Shown here piece after piece: positions 58,905-60,349 of a DNA stretch of 60,349 nucleotides. This DNA comes from Lachnospiraceae bacterium (lineage in GTDB: Bacteria; Bacillota; Clostridia; Lachnospirales; Lachnospiraceae). Where the stretch lies: contig CASJPF010000023.1 in the NCBI GenBank assembly GCA_949383255.1, forward strand, positions 1 to 60,349. Direction: 5' to 3'. The notes beneath the pieces are model-generated. The model did not search any database. It saw nothing but the letters and a program-made list of their open reading frames with translations, and was not told the origin of the DNA. Within the stretch, counting starts at the first letter, position 1. Each line of letters opens with the position of its first letter. The position numbers were made by a program, and so were the translations under genes.

Positions 58905-60188
58905 TTAAATATGCATAAATGCCTGTTCTATATCGGCAATAATATCATCTGCGTTTTCTATTCCTACTGAAAACCGAATCAAATCCGGCTGAACACCTGC
59001 TTCTATCAATTGTTCGTCATTCATTTGTCTGTGTGTATGGCTTGCTGGATGCAATACACAAGTTCTTGCGTCCGCAACATGCGTTGCAATTGTAGCTAAC
59101 TGTAAGTGATCCATAAAAGATACACTGACATCTCTTCCTCCCTTAAGTCCAAAGGAAATTACCCCACAAGTACCACTTGGCATATATTTCTGTGCCAGCT
59201 CATAATATTTATTTCCTTTCAATCCAGGATAATTTACCCACGCAACTTTTTCATTTTCTTCAAGCCATTCTGCTACCCTTAATGCATTCTCACAATGTCT
59301 TGGAACCCTTAAATGCAATGTCTCAAGACCAATATTAAGTAAAAATGAATTCATTGGAGAAGGAATAGAACCTAAATCTCTCATAAGTTGTACAGTTGCC
59401 TTTGTAATATAAGCCTTCTTTCCAAATTTTTCTGTATATGTCACACCATGATAAGATTCATCTGGTGTTGTTAAACCTTGAAATTTATCACCATATTTCA
59501 TCCAGTCAAAATTGCCTGAATCAACAATAGCGCCACCCACACACATAGCATGTCCATCCATATATTTTGTCGTAGAGTGCGTGACAATATCTACGCCAAA
59601 TTCAAATGGACGACAGTTGATTGGCGTTGCAAAGGTATTATCTACAATCAAAGGAACTCCATGTGTATGTGCAACTTTTGCAAACTTCTCAAAATCTAGC
59701 ACAACCAATGCTGGATTAGCAATTGATTCTGCCAAAACACACTTTGTATTCTCTTGAAATGCTTTATTTAACGTTTCTTCATCAGAATCAGGATCCACAA
59801 TCGTACACTCAATTCCCATCTTTTTCATAGTAACTGTCAAAAGATTAAATGTTCCACCATAAACTGTTGAAGATAAAACAACATGATCTCCTGCTTCACA
59901 GATATTAAATACTGCATAATAATTTGCTGCTTGGCCTGATGAAGTCAACATTGCTGCCACACCACCTTCCAACTCGCAAATTTTTTGTGCAACCATATCG
60001 TTAGTAGGATTCTGCAATCTTGTATAAAAATATCCTTCTTTCTCTAAATCAAACAATTTTCCCATCTCATCAGAAGTTTCATATTTATAGGTCGTTGACT
60101 GATAAATTGGTAAAACTCTTGGCTCTCCATTTTTGGGATGCCATCCTGACTGAATACATTTCGTTTCAATAGAATATCCTTTACTCAT
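58905..60188 (-). CDS. metY: O-acetylhomoserine aminocarboxypropyltransferase
   Basis: PLP enzyme that makes homocysteine from O-acetylhomoserine and sulfide. The 427-residue protein has YTRLQNPTND, TSSGQAANYYAVF, the PLP lysine in HSTTKYMDGHA and HTHRQMNDEQL near the end. Start ATG 60188 behind AAAGGAG; upstream frame to 60233 is excluded by the promoter. Met/Cys pathway fits asd (41 kb). Confidence 0.93.
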   Translation of the reverse strand: MSKGYSIETKCIQSGWHPKNGEPRVLPIYQSTTYKYETSDEMGKLFDLEKEGYFYTRLQNPTNDMVAQKICELEGGVAAMLTSSGQAANYYAVFNICEAGDHVVLSSTVYGGTFNLLTVTMKKMGIECTIVDPDSDEETLNKAFQENTKCVLAESIANPALVVLDFEKFAKVAHTHGVPLIVDNTFATPINCRPFEFGVDIVTHSTTKYMDGHAMCVGGAIVDSGNFDWMKYGDKFQGLTTPDESYHGVTYTEKFGKKAYITKATVQLMRDLGSIPSPMNSFLLNIGLETLHLRVPRHCENALRVAEWLEENEKVAWVNYPGLKGNKYYELAQKYMPSGTCGVISFGLKGGRDVSVSFMDHLQLATIATHVADARTCVLHPASHTHRQMNDEQLIEAGVQPDLIRFSVGIENADDIIADIEQAFMHI

Positions 60189-60223
60189 GTTGTATGCTCC
60201 TTTTCCCATATTCTTTTTGATGT

Positions 60224-60252
60224 AGTATAACACAAGATATCATTAAGTTCAA
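60224..60252 (-). promoter_or_regulatory. metY promoter
   Basis: Minus-strand TTGAAC (60252-60247), 17 bases, TATACT (60229-60224). No S-box consensus seen between it and the start. Confidence 0.65.
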
Positions 60253-60296
60253 TATTCTTGACTCTGATATAATATTATATTTTGAAATATACTTCA

Positions 60297-60344
60297 AAAG
60301 GGGGTGTCGCAAAATCATCGTTTTAGATGATTGAGCGGCACCTT
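60297..60344. other. Nested hairpin at the window edge, possible IS end
   Basis: GGTGTCGC (60304-60311) pairs with GCGGCACC (60335-60342) and ATCATC with GATGAT inside. GGGGGTGTCGCAAAA resembles termini of IS1182-type elements. It may be a terminator or an IS end; the window stops here. Confidence 0.3.
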
Positions 60345-60349
60345 TACTC

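Noticed and set aside
60189..60296. S-box (SAM) riboswitch before metY
   Set aside because: Promoter lies only about 35 bases from the start codon; no room for the aptamer.
1..60349. CRISPR array, rRNA or tRNA
   Set aside because: No regularly spaced repeats and no rRNA- or cloverleaf-like sequence noticed on either strand; small RNAs could be missed by eye.

Overview
The window is a low-GC Firmicutes chromosome segment, most likely from the Lachnospiraceae (Clostridia). The evidence is gene content and order: hisZ-hisG-hisD-hisB; the paired B12/radical-SAM and DUF2344 proteins followed by RNase G; the rplU-prp-rpmA-obg-yhbY-nadD-yqeK-rsfS-lexA block with a Prp-cleavable N-terminal extension on L27; an aspartate-semialdehyde dehydrogenase of the archaeal/fungal-like type; and a GGGtGRT/NifU-like gene pair. 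No rRNA, tRNA or CRISPR array was seen.

Layout. 1-6.0 kb (+): recU, the first part of a histidine operon (hisZGDB), and a secreted GH25 lysozyme with about 13 cell-wall-binding repeats starting 3 bases after hisB. 6.1-11.1 kb (+): radical-SAM pair, RNase G, and a HEPN-like/membrane protein pair. 11.2-15.9 kb (+): ribosome-assembly, NAD and stringent-type housekeeping block. 15.9-20.2 kb: lexA and a XerS-like recombinase (-), an AI-2E-family transporter (+), and a soluble MotA/FliG-like fusion (-). 20.2-22.0 kb: AT-rich, gene-poor stretch with a transposase relic and a DUF4291 gene.

22.06-34.2 kb is an integrated element of about 12.1 kb sitting in the 3' end of the GGGtGRT gene. It is bounded by 29-bp imperfect direct repeats and, just inside them, paired 11-bp-spaced arm-type repeats. 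Its organisation is that of a phage satellite (PICI-like): repressor and integrase read rightwards; a long opposite transcript carries small HTH/Xis-like proteins, a TOPRIM-primase/SF3 helicase, an HNH protein and a small-terminase-like protein, then small unknown proteins, a serine recombinase and its own sigma-70-type factor, with a hicAB module reading the other way. No large terminase, capsid, tail, relaxase or type IV secretion gene is present. The element carries a replacement end for the host gene plus a replacement terminator. This is the most interesting system in the window.

34.2-46.9 kb (mostly -): GGGtGRT protein and NifU-like scaffold, a hexapeptide acyltransferase-like protein, an enlarged topoisomerase III with five C-terminal zinc/repeat units, asd, argH, a catalytically degenerate tyrosine recombinase and a zinc-ribbon membrane protein. 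47-51.5 kb (+): an SsuBC-type ABC transporter lacking a binding protein, and an OmpR-family two-component system with an ideal three-copy operator. 51.7-60.3 kb: EF-G-like GTPase (-), prephenate dehydrogenase and TspO (+), a small HTH gene broken by one TGA, then (-) a cytidylate-kinase-like protein, TepA, a membrane protein and MetY.

A dispersed palindromic repeat is present in three diverged copies (about 6.04, 11.06 and 43.8 kb). All family assignments are from reading the translated sequences; no database search was run.
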